NCBI GenBank assembly: GCA_964537925.1
Contig: CAZICV010000005.1
Location: 124,001-188,000 of the forward strand
Reading direction: 5' to 3'
DNA from: SLDF01 sp964537925
GTDB lineage: Bacteria > Bacteroidota > Bacteroidia > Chitinophagales > Saprospiraceae
DNA length: 64,000 bases
Part shown: positions 17,995 through 26,356 of the stretch, one piece after another
Layout of the letters: the number at the start of each line of letters is the position of its first letter
Numbering within the stretch: position 1 is the stretch's first letter
Notes under the pieces: generated by a model
Database searches by the model: none
Seen by the model: the letters and a program-made list of their open reading frames with translations, nothing else
Told to the model about the DNA's origin: nothing
Made by a program: the position numbers and the translations under genes

Positions 17995-19158
17995 ATGGAC
18001 TTCAAGCTGACTGAAGAGCAGCTGGCGGTCAAAGAAGCCGCCCGCGAATTTGCCCAGAAAGAACTCAAGCCAGGTGTGATCGATCGTGACCGCGATATGC
18101 GCTACCCCACCGACGAAGTGCGCAAGATGGCTGCACTCGGTTTCCTGGGGATGATGGTGTCACCCGAATATGGCGGAGGAGGTATGGATACCGTATCTTA
18201 TGTACTGGCCATGGAGGAAATCTCCAAGATTGACAATTCCTGTTCAGTCATCATGTCCGTCAACAACTCGCTGGTTTGCTGGGGGCTGGAGAAATACGGT
18301 ACGGAAGAACAGAAGACCCAATACCTCACACGTATAGCCGCAGGAGACTGGATAGGCGCTTTTTGTCTTTCGGAACCGGAAGCAGGCAGCGATGCGACCA
18401 GCCAGCGCACTACCGCTGTCGATATGGGCGACCATTACCTGCTGAATGGTACCAAGAACTGGATCACAAACGGCGGTACGTCCAATGTACATCTTGTTGT
18501 CGCCCAGACACATCCCGAACTCGGTCATAAGGGTATCAATGTGTTCATTGTCGAGACATCCTGGCAGGGCGTCACGATCGGGGCCAAGGAAGACAAGCTG
18601 GGGATACGTTCATCGGATACGCATACCATCATGTACAACGACGTGAAGGTCCCGAAGGAGAACCGGATCGGAGAGGATGGTTTCGGCTTCAGGTTTGCCA
18701 TGCAGGTACTTTCGGGAGGGCGGATCGGTATCGCGGCCCAGGCATTGGGTATAGCAGCCGGATCGCTTGAGCTGGCGCTTGCCTACTCCAGGGAACGCCA
18801 GGCCTTTGGCCGCCCGATCAGCCAGCACCAGGCCATCGCGTTCAAGCTCGCGGATATGGCTACAGAAGTAGAAGCGGCCCGCCTGTTGGTGTACCGTTCG
18901 GCCTGGTTGAAAGACCGTGGCCGCGATTTTACATCGGCAGCATCCATGGCCAAGGTCTTTGCCTCGGAAGTAGCGATGAAATCTTCTGTAGAAGCCGTTC
19001 AGATACATGGCGGCTATGGCTTCGTCAAGGAATATCACGTCGAGCGCCTGATGCGCGATGCCAAGATCACACAGATATATGAAGGTACATCAGAAATCCA
19101 GCGCCTGGTCATCTCCCGCAACCTGCTGAAAGGAGAGCTCTATCCCGAACTCTACTAA
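17995..19158 (+). CDS. Acyl-CoA dehydrogenase (short/medium-chain type)
   Basis: 387-residue FAD enzyme making the trans-2,3 double bond in acyl-CoA, the first step of beta-oxidation. FAD and substrate motifs are GAFCLSEPEAGSDA and WITNGGTSNVHLV; the catalytic base is the Glu of the C-terminal IYEGTSEIQR, the position used by short-chain (butyryl) and medium-chain enzymes. Length is standard. A site-2 protease gene starts 18 bases later. The enoyl-CoA hydratase at 44133 would catalyse the next step. Confidence 0.95.
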   Translation: MDFKLTEEQLAVKEAAREFAQKELKPGVIDRDRDMRYPTDEVRKMAALGFLGMMVSPEYGGGGMDTVSYVLAMEEISKIDNSCSVIMSVNNSLVCWGLEKYGTEEQKTQYLTRIAAGDWIGAFCLSEPEAGSDATSQRTTAVDMGDHYLLNGTKNWITNGGTSNVHLVVAQTHPELGHKGINVFIVETSWQGVTIGAKEDKLGIRSSDTHTIMYNDVKVPKENRIGEDGFGFRFAMQVLSGGRIGIAAQALGIAAGSLELALAYSRERQAFGRPISQHQAIAFKLADMATEVEAARLLVYRSAWLKDRGRDFTSAASMAKVFASEVAMKSSVEAVQIHGGYGFVKEYHVERLMRDAKITQIYEGTSEIQRLVISRNLLKGELYPELY

Positions 19159-19176
19159 TCAAGCAGTTTCGGCGGT

Positions 19177-20262
19177 ATGATGTCATCAGGAAGAGCCTGG
19201 CGTATTGCCACAATTGCGGGAGTGCCCGTAAAGTTGCACTGGACTTTTGGGCTTATGGTCCTGTGGGTGGCGTATATCGCTTCTGCCAACGCCTTCACGG
19301 CCGCCGAGACACTTTATTTTGTACTTTTTGTCCTTAGCCTTTTCCTGTGTGTAGTCCTGCACGAGCTGGGGCATGCGCTCACAGCCCGCGTCTTTCGCAT
19401 ACGCACGGTCGATATCATACTATCACCTATCGGAGGGTTGGCCAGGCTCACGCATCTTCCGCAGAAGCCCTGGCAGGAGCTGCTCATCACGCTGGCCGGA
19501 CCTGCGGTCAATGCCGTGATTGCTTTTGTCCTGCTTATCGTGATACTGTTGCAGCCGGATGTTTCCTTCCTGCTTGAGGGGGAGGGAGATGTGATCTATA
19601 CCGAGCCTGCCAATTTCATGCCACTGCTCTGCCTGGTCAATGTGATGCTGGCCCTTTTCAATATGCTGCCAGCGTTTCCCATGGATGGGGGGCGCGTGCT
19701 GAGGGCAGTTCTCTCGATGAAATGGAGCCGCGTACAAGCTACCCGCATCGCCTCTGTCACCGGGCAGACGCTGGCCGTAGTGCTGGTCTTGCTGGGGCTA
19801 TGGCTTGGTCAGTGGGTTTTGCCTTTTATCGGGGTATTTATCTTCCTGGCAGCCTCGGCCGAATACAGGGGTGTACGCATCGAAGCAGCGCTTGACCAGC
19901 GAAAAGTAGCAGATGTATACCGGGACCAGTATACAGTGCTCTTCGAGTTTGACCCGATGCATTATGCACTGGACAGGACCAACCGCTCATTGGAAAAGGA
20001 TTTCCTGGTAGCGAATTCTACGGGGCATATCATCGCCGTGCTCTCTTACGAGCATATCCTGAAAGCGAGAAAAGAAAATGACCTCGACAATTTTATCGCG
20101 GCGTATAAGAGTGACCGGCTCGAATCCGTAGATGCCGCGTTTCCGTTGAAATATCTCCTTGCCGTCATGCAGCAGAAGAGCTACGTCATCCTGCCTGTAT
20201 ACAAGGACGGAGTCATGGTCGGGGTAGTGGACCGGGAGACCTTCCGCCAGGTATTGCAATAA
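19177..20262 (+). CDS. Site-2 protease family (M50) zinc metalloprotease
   Basis: 361-residue membrane protease. The zinc site is HELGH in the third hydrophobic segment (VVLHELGHALTA) together with the Asp of NMLPAFPMDGGRVLRA, both embedded in membrane helices; about six helices lie in the first 230 residues. The soluble C-terminus of about 120 residues resembles a degenerate CBS pair (DVYRDQYTVLFEF..., VILPVYKDGVMVGVVDRETF), as in S2P proteins of the Rip/YwhC group that are thought to sense a ligand. No PDZ domain is present. Substrate unknown. Start is ATG 19177 or 19180. Confidence 0.92.
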   Translation: MMSSGRAWRIATIAGVPVKLHWTFGLMVLWVAYIASANAFTAAETLYFVLFVLSLFLCVVLHELGHALTARVFRIRTVDIILSPIGGLARLTHLPQKPWQELLITLAGPAVNAVIAFVLLIVILLQPDVSFLLEGEGDVIYTEPANFMPLLCLVNVMLALFNMLPAFPMDGGRVLRAVLSMKWSRVQATRIASVTGQTLAVVLVLLGLWLGQWVLPFIGVFIFLAASAEYRGVRIEAALDQRKVADVYRDQYTVLFEFDPMHYALDRTNRSLEKDFLVANSTGHIIAVLSYEHILKARKENDLDNFIAAYKSDRLESVDAAFPLKYLLAVMQQKSYVILPVYKDGVMVGVVDRETFRQVLQ

Positions 20263-20272
20263 TTGAGCAATT

Positions 20273-20296
20273 TTTATTTAAAATCATTCTAAATAA
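20273..20296. promoter_or_regulatory. Fur-like operator, copy 1 (TonB receptor promoter)
   Basis: The core TTTAAAATCATTCTAAA (20277-20293) is an imperfect palindrome of the TTTARAAT-N-ATTYTAAA form. The whole 24 bases reappear in inverted orientation at 20336-20359 with one mismatch. It ends where the -33 region of the receptor promoter begins. Such AT-rich dyads upstream of iron receptors usually bind Fur- or DtxR-type regulators; the protein that binds here is inferred. Confidence 0.7.
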
Positions 20297-20297
20297 C

Positions 20298-20328
20298 TTG
20301 CTGGATGAGCTCCGTCAGGTTATTTTTG
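20298..20328 (+). promoter_or_regulatory. Promoter of the TonB-dependent receptor
   Basis: -33 TTG at 20298-20300 and -7 box TATTTTTG at 20321-20328, with 20 bases between, fit the Bacteroidota consensus. The promoter lies exactly between the two operator copies. Confidence 0.7.
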
Positions 20329-20335
20329 GGCGTTC

Positions 20336-20359
20336 TTATTTAGAATGAGTTTAAATAAA
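20336..20359. promoter_or_regulatory. Fur-like operator, copy 2 (TonB receptor promoter)
   Basis: Inverted copy of the 20273-20296 element (23 of 24 bases), core TTTAGAATGAGTTTAAA at 20339-20355. It covers the likely transcript start and leader and ends 8 bases before the receptor ATG, so binding here should block transcription or translation. Confidence 0.7.
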
Positions 20360-20367
20360 ATCCACCT

Positions 20368-22581
20368 ATGCTCAGAATTTACTCCACGATTCTTCTCTTT
20401 TTGATCTGCTGCGTCCACAACCTGGGTGCCCAGGATATGATCTCCGGCGATCCGGCCGAAGGCGACACGTTGCGCAATTTTGACATGCCCCAGATACTCG
20501 TCGTCGGCGCGAAGCCGGGTATACTCAACCAGATACCGGGTGCTGTATCGTCCATCAGCAAGCAGGAACTTATCAAAATAGCTCCGCTCACTGCCAATGA
20601 GATACTACGTAAGGTGCCCGGTCTCCACCTTGTAGATGAAGAGGGAGCAGGACTGCGTATCAATATAGGTGTCCGGGGCCTGGACCCCGACAGGAGCCGC
20701 AATATACTCATGCTCGAAGATGGTATTCCCGTAGCGCTTAATCCTTACGGTGAGTCGGAAATGTATTTTTCTCCATCCATCGACAAGATGAGCGGTGTCG
20801 AGGTACTGAAAGGCAACGGCCAGATCCTGTTCGGCCCGCAGACTACCGGAGGGGTGCTCAATTTTATCACACAGGACCCGCCCGAGGCCATGCAGACGCA
20901 GGTACGCTTGCGGGCCGGTCAGGGTGGCTTTATGAGCGCTTATGCATCCCACGGCAACACAGTGGGCAAGGCAGGCTTTCTTTTCTCCGTCCTGCATAAG
21001 CGCGCGGATAAGATCGCCACGACCGGTTTTGCACTTACAGATATCAGTGGTAAGATCAAGTTTGAGATCAATGAGAAATCCAGGCTCGGACTCAAGATCG
21101 GTTTCTATGATGAGATCTCCGACGCTACATATATTGGTCTCACTCAGACCATGTATGATGCCGGTGGACAGGATTTCGTCCATATGGCTCCGGGTGATCG
21201 CCTGCCGGTCCGGAGATACAATGTCAGCCTGACACACCAGTGGGATATCTCTGAGCGCTGGGAGCTCCAGACTACCGGATTTGCCTACAGCATCAGCCGT
21301 GACTGGCTTCGCCAGAACTTTTCCTCCAGCGCGAGCGCTTCCAACCAGACCGGTGTGATATGGGGAGACCCGGATGTACCCGGTGGCGCTATATACATGC
21401 AGAACACATCAGGCAACCGCAACCGCCAGTTTGAAGTGGCAGGCGTGGAAGCCAGGGCACGGTACAAGGGCGAGCTTTTCGGTAAAGAAAACCGCCTCGA
21501 ACTGGGTGGCCGCTGGCTGTACGAGCGGGCGTACGAACAGTTTATCGAGGGTGCGAAGGCAGATGCTACCGGGGGCAACATGCGCGATCGTGAGATCCGG
21601 ACCGGCTATGGGCTCAGTGCTTTTGTCCAGGACAACTGGAAAGTTCGTGACCGCGTGACGGTGACTGTAGGTCTCCGTATGGAGAACTATGACTACGAGC
21701 GCCATATCCTGCGCGGCCGTTTTCTCATCGACGGCAGCAACCAGGTCAGGGACACGAGCGTCATAGCCGACAACCATGTGACGACACTGATCCCCGGAGC
21801 AGGCGTAAACGTAGGAGTTAATGACAACTGGCAGCTGTTCGCCGGTGTACACAGGGGCTTTGCGCCACCGAGGGTCAAGGATGCCATCACTTCGGATGGG
21901 GTAGCTATGGACCTCGATGCGGAGATCAGCACCAACTACGAACTGGGTCTCAGGCTGCTTGAAGTAGCGGGTCTCGGTTTCAGCACGACAGTTTTCTGGA
22001 TGGATTTTGTCAACCAGATCATTCCGGTGAGTGAGTCTTCCGGCAATCAGAATGCAACCGGCCTGGCCAATGGCGGCGCTACTACGCACAAAGGGGCGGA
22101 GATGGCCCTGCGAGCTGATATCGGTCACTTCACCGGTAGCAGGCATTCTTTCTACGTGGACCTGGCAGGAACTTTTGCTGATTCGCGTTTCTCCCGCGAC
22201 CGGTTTGTACTCAGTGGATCAGAACAGGTGAATGTCAATGGCAACAAGCTGCCCTATGCCCCTGAATGGACTGCCTGGACGGCTGCCGGAGCTGATTTTG
22301 ATTTTGGCCTGGGGCTTTATCTCGCAGCCAACTATGTAGGAGCTCAGTTTACTGATGAAATCAACTCCGTGACGGCGGTTGCCAACGGGCGTTCGGGAGA
22401 GATCGGTTCCCGCTGGGTGCTGGATGCTTCGGTATCGTACCTGTTCAAATCCATCCCGCTCAGATTGCAGCTGAATGTAAAGAACCTGACTGATGAGCGT
22501 TATATCGCATCACGCAGACCACAAGGTATCCGTGTCGGCCTGCCGAGGTTCATAACGGCCGGGGTGGACTATACGTTCTGA
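20368..22581 (+). CDS. TonB-dependent outer-membrane receptor, probably for ferric siderophore
   Basis: 737 residues: signal peptide (ends LGAQ near residue 22), an N-terminal plug (ILVVGAKPGILNQIPGAVSS, NIGVRGLDPDRSRNILMLED, VEVLKGNGQILFGPQTTGGV) and a 22-strand barrel ending in the usual aromatic residue (AGVDYTF). The plug resembles the FecA-like ferric-citrate/siderophore receptors more than SusC, and no SusD partner follows. A carboxypeptidase-like N-terminal domain is absent. The double Fur-like operator supports an iron role. It is monocistronic, with its own promoter and terminator. Confidence 0.92.
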   Translation: MLRIYSTILLFLICCVHNLGAQDMISGDPAEGDTLRNFDMPQILVVGAKPGILNQIPGAVSSISKQELIKIAPLTANEILRKVPGLHLVDEEGAGLRINIGVRGLDPDRSRNILMLEDGIPVALNPYGESEMYFSPSIDKMSGVEVLKGNGQILFGPQTTGGVLNFITQDPPEAMQTQVRLRAGQGGFMSAYASHGNTVGKAGFLFSVLHKRADKIATTGFALTDISGKIKFEINEKSRLGLKIGFYDEISDATYIGLTQTMYDAGGQDFVHMAPGDRLPVRRYNVSLTHQWDISERWELQTTGFAYSISRDWLRQNFSSSASASNQTGVIWGDPDVPGGAIYMQNTSGNRNRQFEVAGVEARARYKGELFGKENRLELGGRWLYERAYEQFIEGAKADATGGNMRDREIRTGYGLSAFVQDNWKVRDRVTVTVGLRMENYDYERHILRGRFLIDGSNQVRDTSVIADNHVTTLIPGAGVNVGVNDNWQLFAGVHRGFAPPRVKDAITSDGVAMDLDAEISTNYELGLRLLEVAGLGFSTTVFWMDFVNQIIPVSESSGNQNATGLANGGATTHKGAEMALRADIGHFTGSRHSFYVDLAGTFADSRFSRDRFVLSGSEQVNVNGNKLPYAPEWTAWTAAGADFDFGLGLYLAANYVGAQFTDEINSVTAVANGRSGEIGSRWVLDASVSYLFKSIPLRLQLNVKNLTDERYIASRRPQGIRVGLPRFITAGVDYTF

Positions 22582-22628
22582 CGCGGTTTATTGGAAATAG
22601 CAATGCACAACCTTTCATTATAAGCGGA

Positions 22629-22665
22629 GGGGGGGCCTGATAAGTCAGGTCGCCCCTTTTTTTTT
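22629..22665 (+). terminator. Rho-independent terminator after the TonB-dependent receptor
   Basis: G-rich arm 22629-22640 pairs with 22645-22656 (TCAGGTCGCCCC) around TAAG, with one bulged base, followed by nine T residues (22657-22665). Confidence 0.85.
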
Positions 22666-22763
22666 ATTGCTGCCGGACCTTTTTAGGATCTTTATTTCAT
22701 TTCTGTGGCTGGTTTGGCCCTGTTTTTGCGGTTGAGATCATTGCGATCAATAAATCCTGTACA

Positions 22764-23114
22764 ATGGAAAAGGCATGCCAGGAATGCGGAGATCCCTTCA
22801 GAGGACGTTCTGACAAGAAATTTTGCTCGGATGCCTGTCGTAATACGTATAATAACAGGGTCAACAACTACGCCAATGCCGCTATCAAGCGTGTCAACCA
22901 TATTCTGCGTAAGAACCGGCGCATACTGGAAGCGCTCAATCCCGAAGGCAAGACGACTGTACACGGCAAAAAACTAAGGGACAGAGGCTTCGATTTTGAC
23001 TACCTGACACGTATCTACCGTACCCGCAGCGGCAGTGAGTATGTATTCGTCTATGAACAGGGGTACCTGCGGCTGGACAATGATTTCTTCACACTGGTGC
23101 GCAGGGAAGAATAA
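22764..23114 (+). CDS. Small zinc-finger-like protein
   Basis: 116 residues with an N-terminal CQEC...CSDAC arrangement (CxxC then CxxxC, residues about 5-25: CQECGDPFRGRSDKKFCSDA) that should bind one zinc, then a basic helical segment (RVNHILRKNRRILEALNPEGK) and a C-terminal part ending EYVFVYEQGYLRLDNDFF. I have the impression of a short conserved Bacteroidota family without a named function; RNA or DNA binding would fit the zinc knuckle and basic helix but is only inferred. No operon partner is visible. Confidence 0.75.
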   Translation: MEKACQECGDPFRGRSDKKFCSDACRNTYNNRVNNYANAAIKRVNHILRKNRRILEALNPEGKTTVHGKKLRDRGFDFDYLTRIYRTRSGSEYVFVYEQGYLRLDNDFFTLVRREE

Positions 23115-23237
23115 GGGCCAAAGGCTATCCACGGGCAAGAGCCACCAAACCATGGCCTGGTAATGGCGGCTTGAAAGGAAGACCTATAAAAGAAATGCCA
23201 GGAAGGTTTCAAGCTGCGGCAGCCGCTCGATACAGGA

Positions 23238-23753
23238 TCAGATACCCAGCTTGGTCCTGACCATCGCCTCGATATCTTCTGACTCCTGTGCATAGAGCAG
23301 CGCTCCTGAACCAATGTCAAAGACATAGGCGTATCCCTGCTCCTTGGCTACCGAATTCACTGCATCCTGGACACGCTTGAGTATCGGGTCGAGCAGTTCC
23401 TTACGCCTGTTGATGACAAGCACCTGCGCATTTTTGCGTTGTTCGAGTATGTCTTCTTCTTTTTGCTGAAACTCCGCCTGCTTTTTCTGGATCGCTACTT
23501 GCGGTAGCTCCCCGGCATTGGCCAGTTTTACAAAGTCCTGGTATTCCTTCTCAAAGGCTGCTATATGTACCTGCTCTACTTTGCCGAGACTGTCCTGGAG
23601 CACTTTTAGCTGTTCGTCCGCTTTTCTTACCTCGGGCAGGGCTTCAAGCAGGTTGCCGCTGTTGATATGGCCGTATTTCTGAGCGATCTGGGCTTTCAGA
23701 GGAGCTGCGCTGCAAAGAAGGACAGCCAGTGACAGGGGGAGATGGAGTTTCAT
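23238..23753 (-). CDS. OmpH/Skp-family periplasmic chaperone
   Basis: 171 residues from the ATG at 23753, which gives a clean signal peptide (MKLHLPLSLAVLLCSAAPLKAQ); an upstream extension to 23786 would spoil it. The mature protein has the Skp order: a short strand (KYGHINSGNLLEALPEV), a long charged coiled coil (about 50-130) and a closing strand segment (VAKEQGYAYVFDIGSGALLYA). Skp trimers hold unfolded outer-membrane proteins in the periplasm. It is not next to bamA here. Confidence 0.9.
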   Translation of the reverse strand: MKLHLPLSLAVLLCSAAPLKAQIAQKYGHINSGNLLEALPEVRKADEQLKVLQDSLGKVEQVHIAAFEKEYQDFVKLANAGELPQVAIQKKQAEFQQKEEDILEQRKNAQVLVINRRKELLDPILKRVQDAVNSVAKEQGYAYVFDIGSGALLYAQESEDIEAMVRTKLGI

Positions 23754-23888
23754 GTTGTAGGTTTGCTTTGTCAGAAAACGAGGCATAAAGATAAATGTTA
23801 CAGCCCAATTTTCAGCGGAAGAGCCTAGAGTGCGGTGACTCTTCTTCCGTACAGGAGAGGTGGGGTGTATTTGGGCAATGTGGCTAAC

Positions 23889-23915
23889 GAAAAAAGCCGG
23901 TTTGGTACCGGCTTT
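23889..23915 (-). terminator. Rho-independent terminator after tatA
   Basis: Minus-strand arms AAAGCCGGT and ACCGGCTTT around a 5-base loop, followed by a T run. It starts about 10 bases after the tatA stop. Confidence 0.85.
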
Positions 23916-23924
23916 CGTATTGCT

Positions 23925-24164
23925 TTATGCTTCTTTCTTCGGGCTTATTGCCTCTTCTTCGAGCTTCTTCTTATCTTCTTCACGGATTCCCTGGCGTATC
24001 TCGTGCTCTACCGAGGCCCGCGCACGGTTAAACTCCCGGATGCCTTGTCCGAGACCACGCATCAACTCAGGAATCTTCTTGCCTCCGAAGAGCAACAGGA
24101 TGGCGAAGATGATAACGATCCATTCCCAGCCACCGGGCATCCCAAAGAGAAAAATAGATTTCAT
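23925..24164 (-). CDS. tatA: Sec-independent translocase protein TatA/TatE
   Basis: 79 residues: a short N-terminus, one membrane helix (about 13-28, WIVIIFAILLLFGGKKIPEL), the hinge and amphipathic helix (LMRGLGQGIREFNRARAS) and a charged tail. This is the pore-forming subunit of the twin-arginine system for folded proteins. No tatC is nearby. The gene is monocistronic, with its own promoter and terminator. Confidence 0.94.
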   Translation of the reverse strand: MKSIFLFGMPGGWEWIVIIFAILLLFGGKKIPELMRGLGQGIREFNRARASVEHEIRQGIREEDKKKLEEEAISPKKEA

Positions 24165-24181
24165 TGCCTATCTGATTTTTG

Positions 24182-24209
24182 CAAAGGTACAACTAATTAG
24201 ATATATCAA
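24182..24209 (-). promoter_or_regulatory. Candidate promoter of tatA
   Basis: Minus-strand TACCTTTG (24182-24189) lies 17 bases before the ATG. A TTG (24207-24209) sits 17 bases further upstream, slightly short of the usual spacing. Confidence 0.55.
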
Positions 24210-24240
24210 TGTCATGGCCGGTTGAATGGTTCCTGCCCGG

Positions 24241-25194
24241 TCATTTTTTCAGCCCGATCTCTCTCAGTCTTTCGTCGAGGTATGCTCCTGCAGTCACAGG
24301 TGCATAGGCCAGCGGATTATCTCCTGTAATGCAGCGGTCCAGGCATGTGAGGTCCATCGTGCTCCTCGGGTGGAGGAAGAAAGGGATGGAAAGCCTGGCG
24401 GTGTGCCACTCTTCCCGGGGCGGATTTACCACGCGGTGGGTAGTGGACTTGAGGTAGTTGTTGGTCAGGCGCTGAAGCATATCGCCCACATTGACCACGA
24501 TCTCCTGCTCGCCTGGGTTGATATCCAGCCATTGCCCTTGTTTGCTGAGGAGTTGCAGGCCGCCGGCGGAAGCGCCAACCAGCAGCGTGATCAGGTTGAT
24601 GTCTTCGTGCTGCTCTGCCCTGATGGCGCTCAGCGGTTCGCTGGTGATTGGCGGATAGTTGATCGCCCTCAGGATGCTGTTTCCATTGTGTGTATTGACG
24701 GAAAAATAATCTTCCGGCAGTTCCAGGTGCAGCGCGATCGCCTGCAGCAAAGCTCCGCCTGCGGACTCGAATGATTTGTACAGATCAGAGCCCAGTCGTG
24801 TGAATTCAGGAGCTTCGGTCACATCCACATTATCCGGGTATTCTGTCTTGATAGGGTCACCGTCGGTGACCTGTTGCCCGATCTGGTAGAATTCCTTGAG
24901 GTCTCCGACATTAGACTGCTTCGCGTGTTCCTTCCCAAAGGAAGTATAACCGCGCTGGCCGGCCAATCCCGGTACTTCGTATTTTCTTTTGATCTCTTCC
25001 GGCAGGGCAAAGAAAGCCTTGGCAGACTGGTAGAAGCCGTCGACCAGCTCTTTGGAAATGCCGTGGTTGACCACGCCTACGAAACCCACTTCGTGAAAGG
25101 CCTGGCCCAGTTTGGCTACGAATGCACTCCGCTCTTCTGCGGATCCCCGAACGAATCGCTCCAGGTCTACCAGGGGTATTGCTCTTTCGGACAT
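24241..25194 (-). CDS. 2-oxoglutarate/Fe(II)-dependent oxygenase, isopenicillin N synthase-like
   Basis: 317 residues from the ATG at 25194 (MSERAIPLVDLERF); an upstream start at 25251 would add a poor N-terminus. It has the DIOX_N start (FVGVVNHGISKELVDGFY) and the catalytic core: H196 and D198 (EQHEDINLITLL) and H253 (STTHRVVN) bind iron, R267 and S269 (ARLSIPFF) bind the 2-oxoglutarate carboxylate. IPNS-like proteins are common in bacteria, mostly with unknown substrates, so beta-lactam synthesis is not implied. It lies 69 bases after gldB. Confidence 0.9.
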   Translation of the reverse strand: MSERAIPLVDLERFVRGSAEERSAFVAKLGQAFHEVGFVGVVNHGISKELVDGFYQSAKAFFALPEEIKRKYEVPGLAGQRGYTSFGKEHAKQSNVGDLKEFYQIGQQVTDGDPIKTEYPDNVDVTEAPEFTRLGSDLYKSFESAGGALLQAIALHLELPEDYFSVNTHNGNSILRAINYPPITSEPLSAIRAEQHEDINLITLLVGASAGGLQLLSKQGQWLDINPGEQEIVVNVGDMLQRLTNNYLKSTTHRVVNPPREEWHTARLSIPFFLHPRSTMDLTCLDRCITGDNPLAYAPVTAGAYLDERLREIGLKK

Positions 25195-25263
25195 ATACAG
25201 TATTGGTGTTTGGTGATGGTTAAAGTTAATCAATATTCGGCCAGCCTGCACTGCGCCGGCGCA

Positions 25264-26316
25264 TCAGCGCGGGCGGTACCTGGATGTTTCCAGGAACTCC
25301 TGGGGGTTCTGCATGGCGGCCAGTTCGGGCAATGTGGTCCTGGGATAGCGTTTCATGTAGGCCTTTACTATCTGCCAGCCGATCCAGTTGGCTGTCTGTC
25401 CGGGCGCTTCCGGCGGCATATGGGGGGCATTGGGGCTGGGACCCACCAGTTTTTGATAGTCCTGGCTTCTGGTAGAGTAGAGCAGGTCCCGTGTGAGGAA
25501 GCTGGACCAGATCTGCGTCTCATTTTCACGCACCCATTGCATCTGCCTGCTGGTATATTCCATCTTGATGCTGTCCGGTACGCCCGGAAGCAGTTGATCC
25601 ATGATGTAGAGTACTTTGCCGTTGCGGAAGAGGTGGTCTATCATCCGGTCCCCGGTCACGTCCCCGACAGCCTGCTGCGCCAGCACTTTGGCCAGGTGAG
25701 GTACTATGTAGCTGCGGTTCATTACGGCCCTGATATAGGCTGGGAATACCTGCGGATTGTAACCGCCGTACTGGCTGCCCAGGTACATGTCCAGGCCGAT
25801 ACCGAGGGTGTCGGCCCCGATGGTGCATGCGCCTACACCGTACTCGGATATGAAGGATATGAGTGTCTTGGGCATCGTATCCCGGAAAAAATACCGGTAA
25901 TTGACCATGACCTGGTCCATTTCCCTGCTGATCCAGGAGAGATCAGGGTATGCCAGCAGCACGCTGTCCAATACCTCCCGCAGGAAGGGATTGGCATGTA
26001 TATCGAGGTAAAAACTGTCCGGGAAGGTATCCCTGGAAGGCATTTCCGCCAGGATACGGTAGAAGAAAACATCCCAGAAAGCGCTATATTTTTTCTTGAG
26101 TTCCGGAAGATCGGCGAGCAAATTGTTCGAGTCTGCCTCGAAAAAATCTTTTTCAAATCTCAGGACTTCCAGCCCGGGTTGTATACCCGATGTATCGGGC
26201 CCTCTTTTTTTGTCATCCGCACAACCCCAACCAAACAGGCCGGCGAGTGTTAGAAATATGAGGAACGCGAGGATTTTCGTACCCAAGGGTATTATCTTTG
26301 CAGAGTGCGCAATCAT
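25264..26316 (-). CDS. gldB: Gliding motility lipoprotein GldB
   Basis: 350 residues with a lipoprotein signal (Cys32 in LFGWGCADD) and the GldB body: LEVLRFEKDFFEAD, FYLDIHANPFLREVLDSV, DTLGIGLDMYLG, GKVLYIMDQLLPGVPDSIK and EYTSRQMQWVRENETQIW. GldB is required for gliding in Flavobacterium; its molecular action is unclear, and homologues occur in non-gliding members. It shares a divergent promoter region with the PorT-like gene. No gldC follows. Confidence 0.87.
   Translation of the reverse strand: MIAHSAKIIPLGTKILAFLIFLTLAGLFGWGCADDKKRGPDTSGIQPGLEVLRFEKDFFEADSNNLLADLPELKKKYSAFWDVFFYRILAEMPSRDTFPDSFYLDIHANPFLREVLDSVLLAYPDLSWISREMDQVMVNYRYFFRDTMPKTLISFISEYGVGACTIGADTLGIGLDMYLGSQYGGYNPQVFPAYIRAVMNRSYIVPHLAKVLAQQAVGDVTGDRMIDHLFRNGKVLYIMDQLLPGVPDSIKMEYTSRQMQWVRENETQIWSSFLTRDLLYSTRSQDYQKLVGPSPNAPHMPPEAPGQTANWIGWQIVKAYMKRYPRTTLPELAAMQNPQEFLETSRYRPR
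26293..26300 (+). promoter_or_regulatory. Candidate promoter -7 box of the PorT-like gene
   Basis: TATCTTTG matches TAnnTTTG and lies 56 bases before the ATG at 26357. It overlaps the first codons of gldB on the other strand, so the two transcripts probably overlap. Confidence 0.5.
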
Positions 26317-26356
26317 CGCCGGATTATTTTTTTGTTGGGCTTACTAAAACACGAAT

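Noticed and set aside
24241..25194. Beta-lactam biosynthesis from the isopenicillin N synthase-like gene
   Set aside because: No ACV synthetase or other pathway gene is present, and IPNS-like folds are widespread with other substrates.
24874..26253. Plus-strand open frame of 459 codons
   Set aside because: It lies antisense to the 2OG oxygenase and gldB, both of which carry clear family motifs. The translated sequence has no recognisable pattern; long antisense frames are common here because of codon bias.
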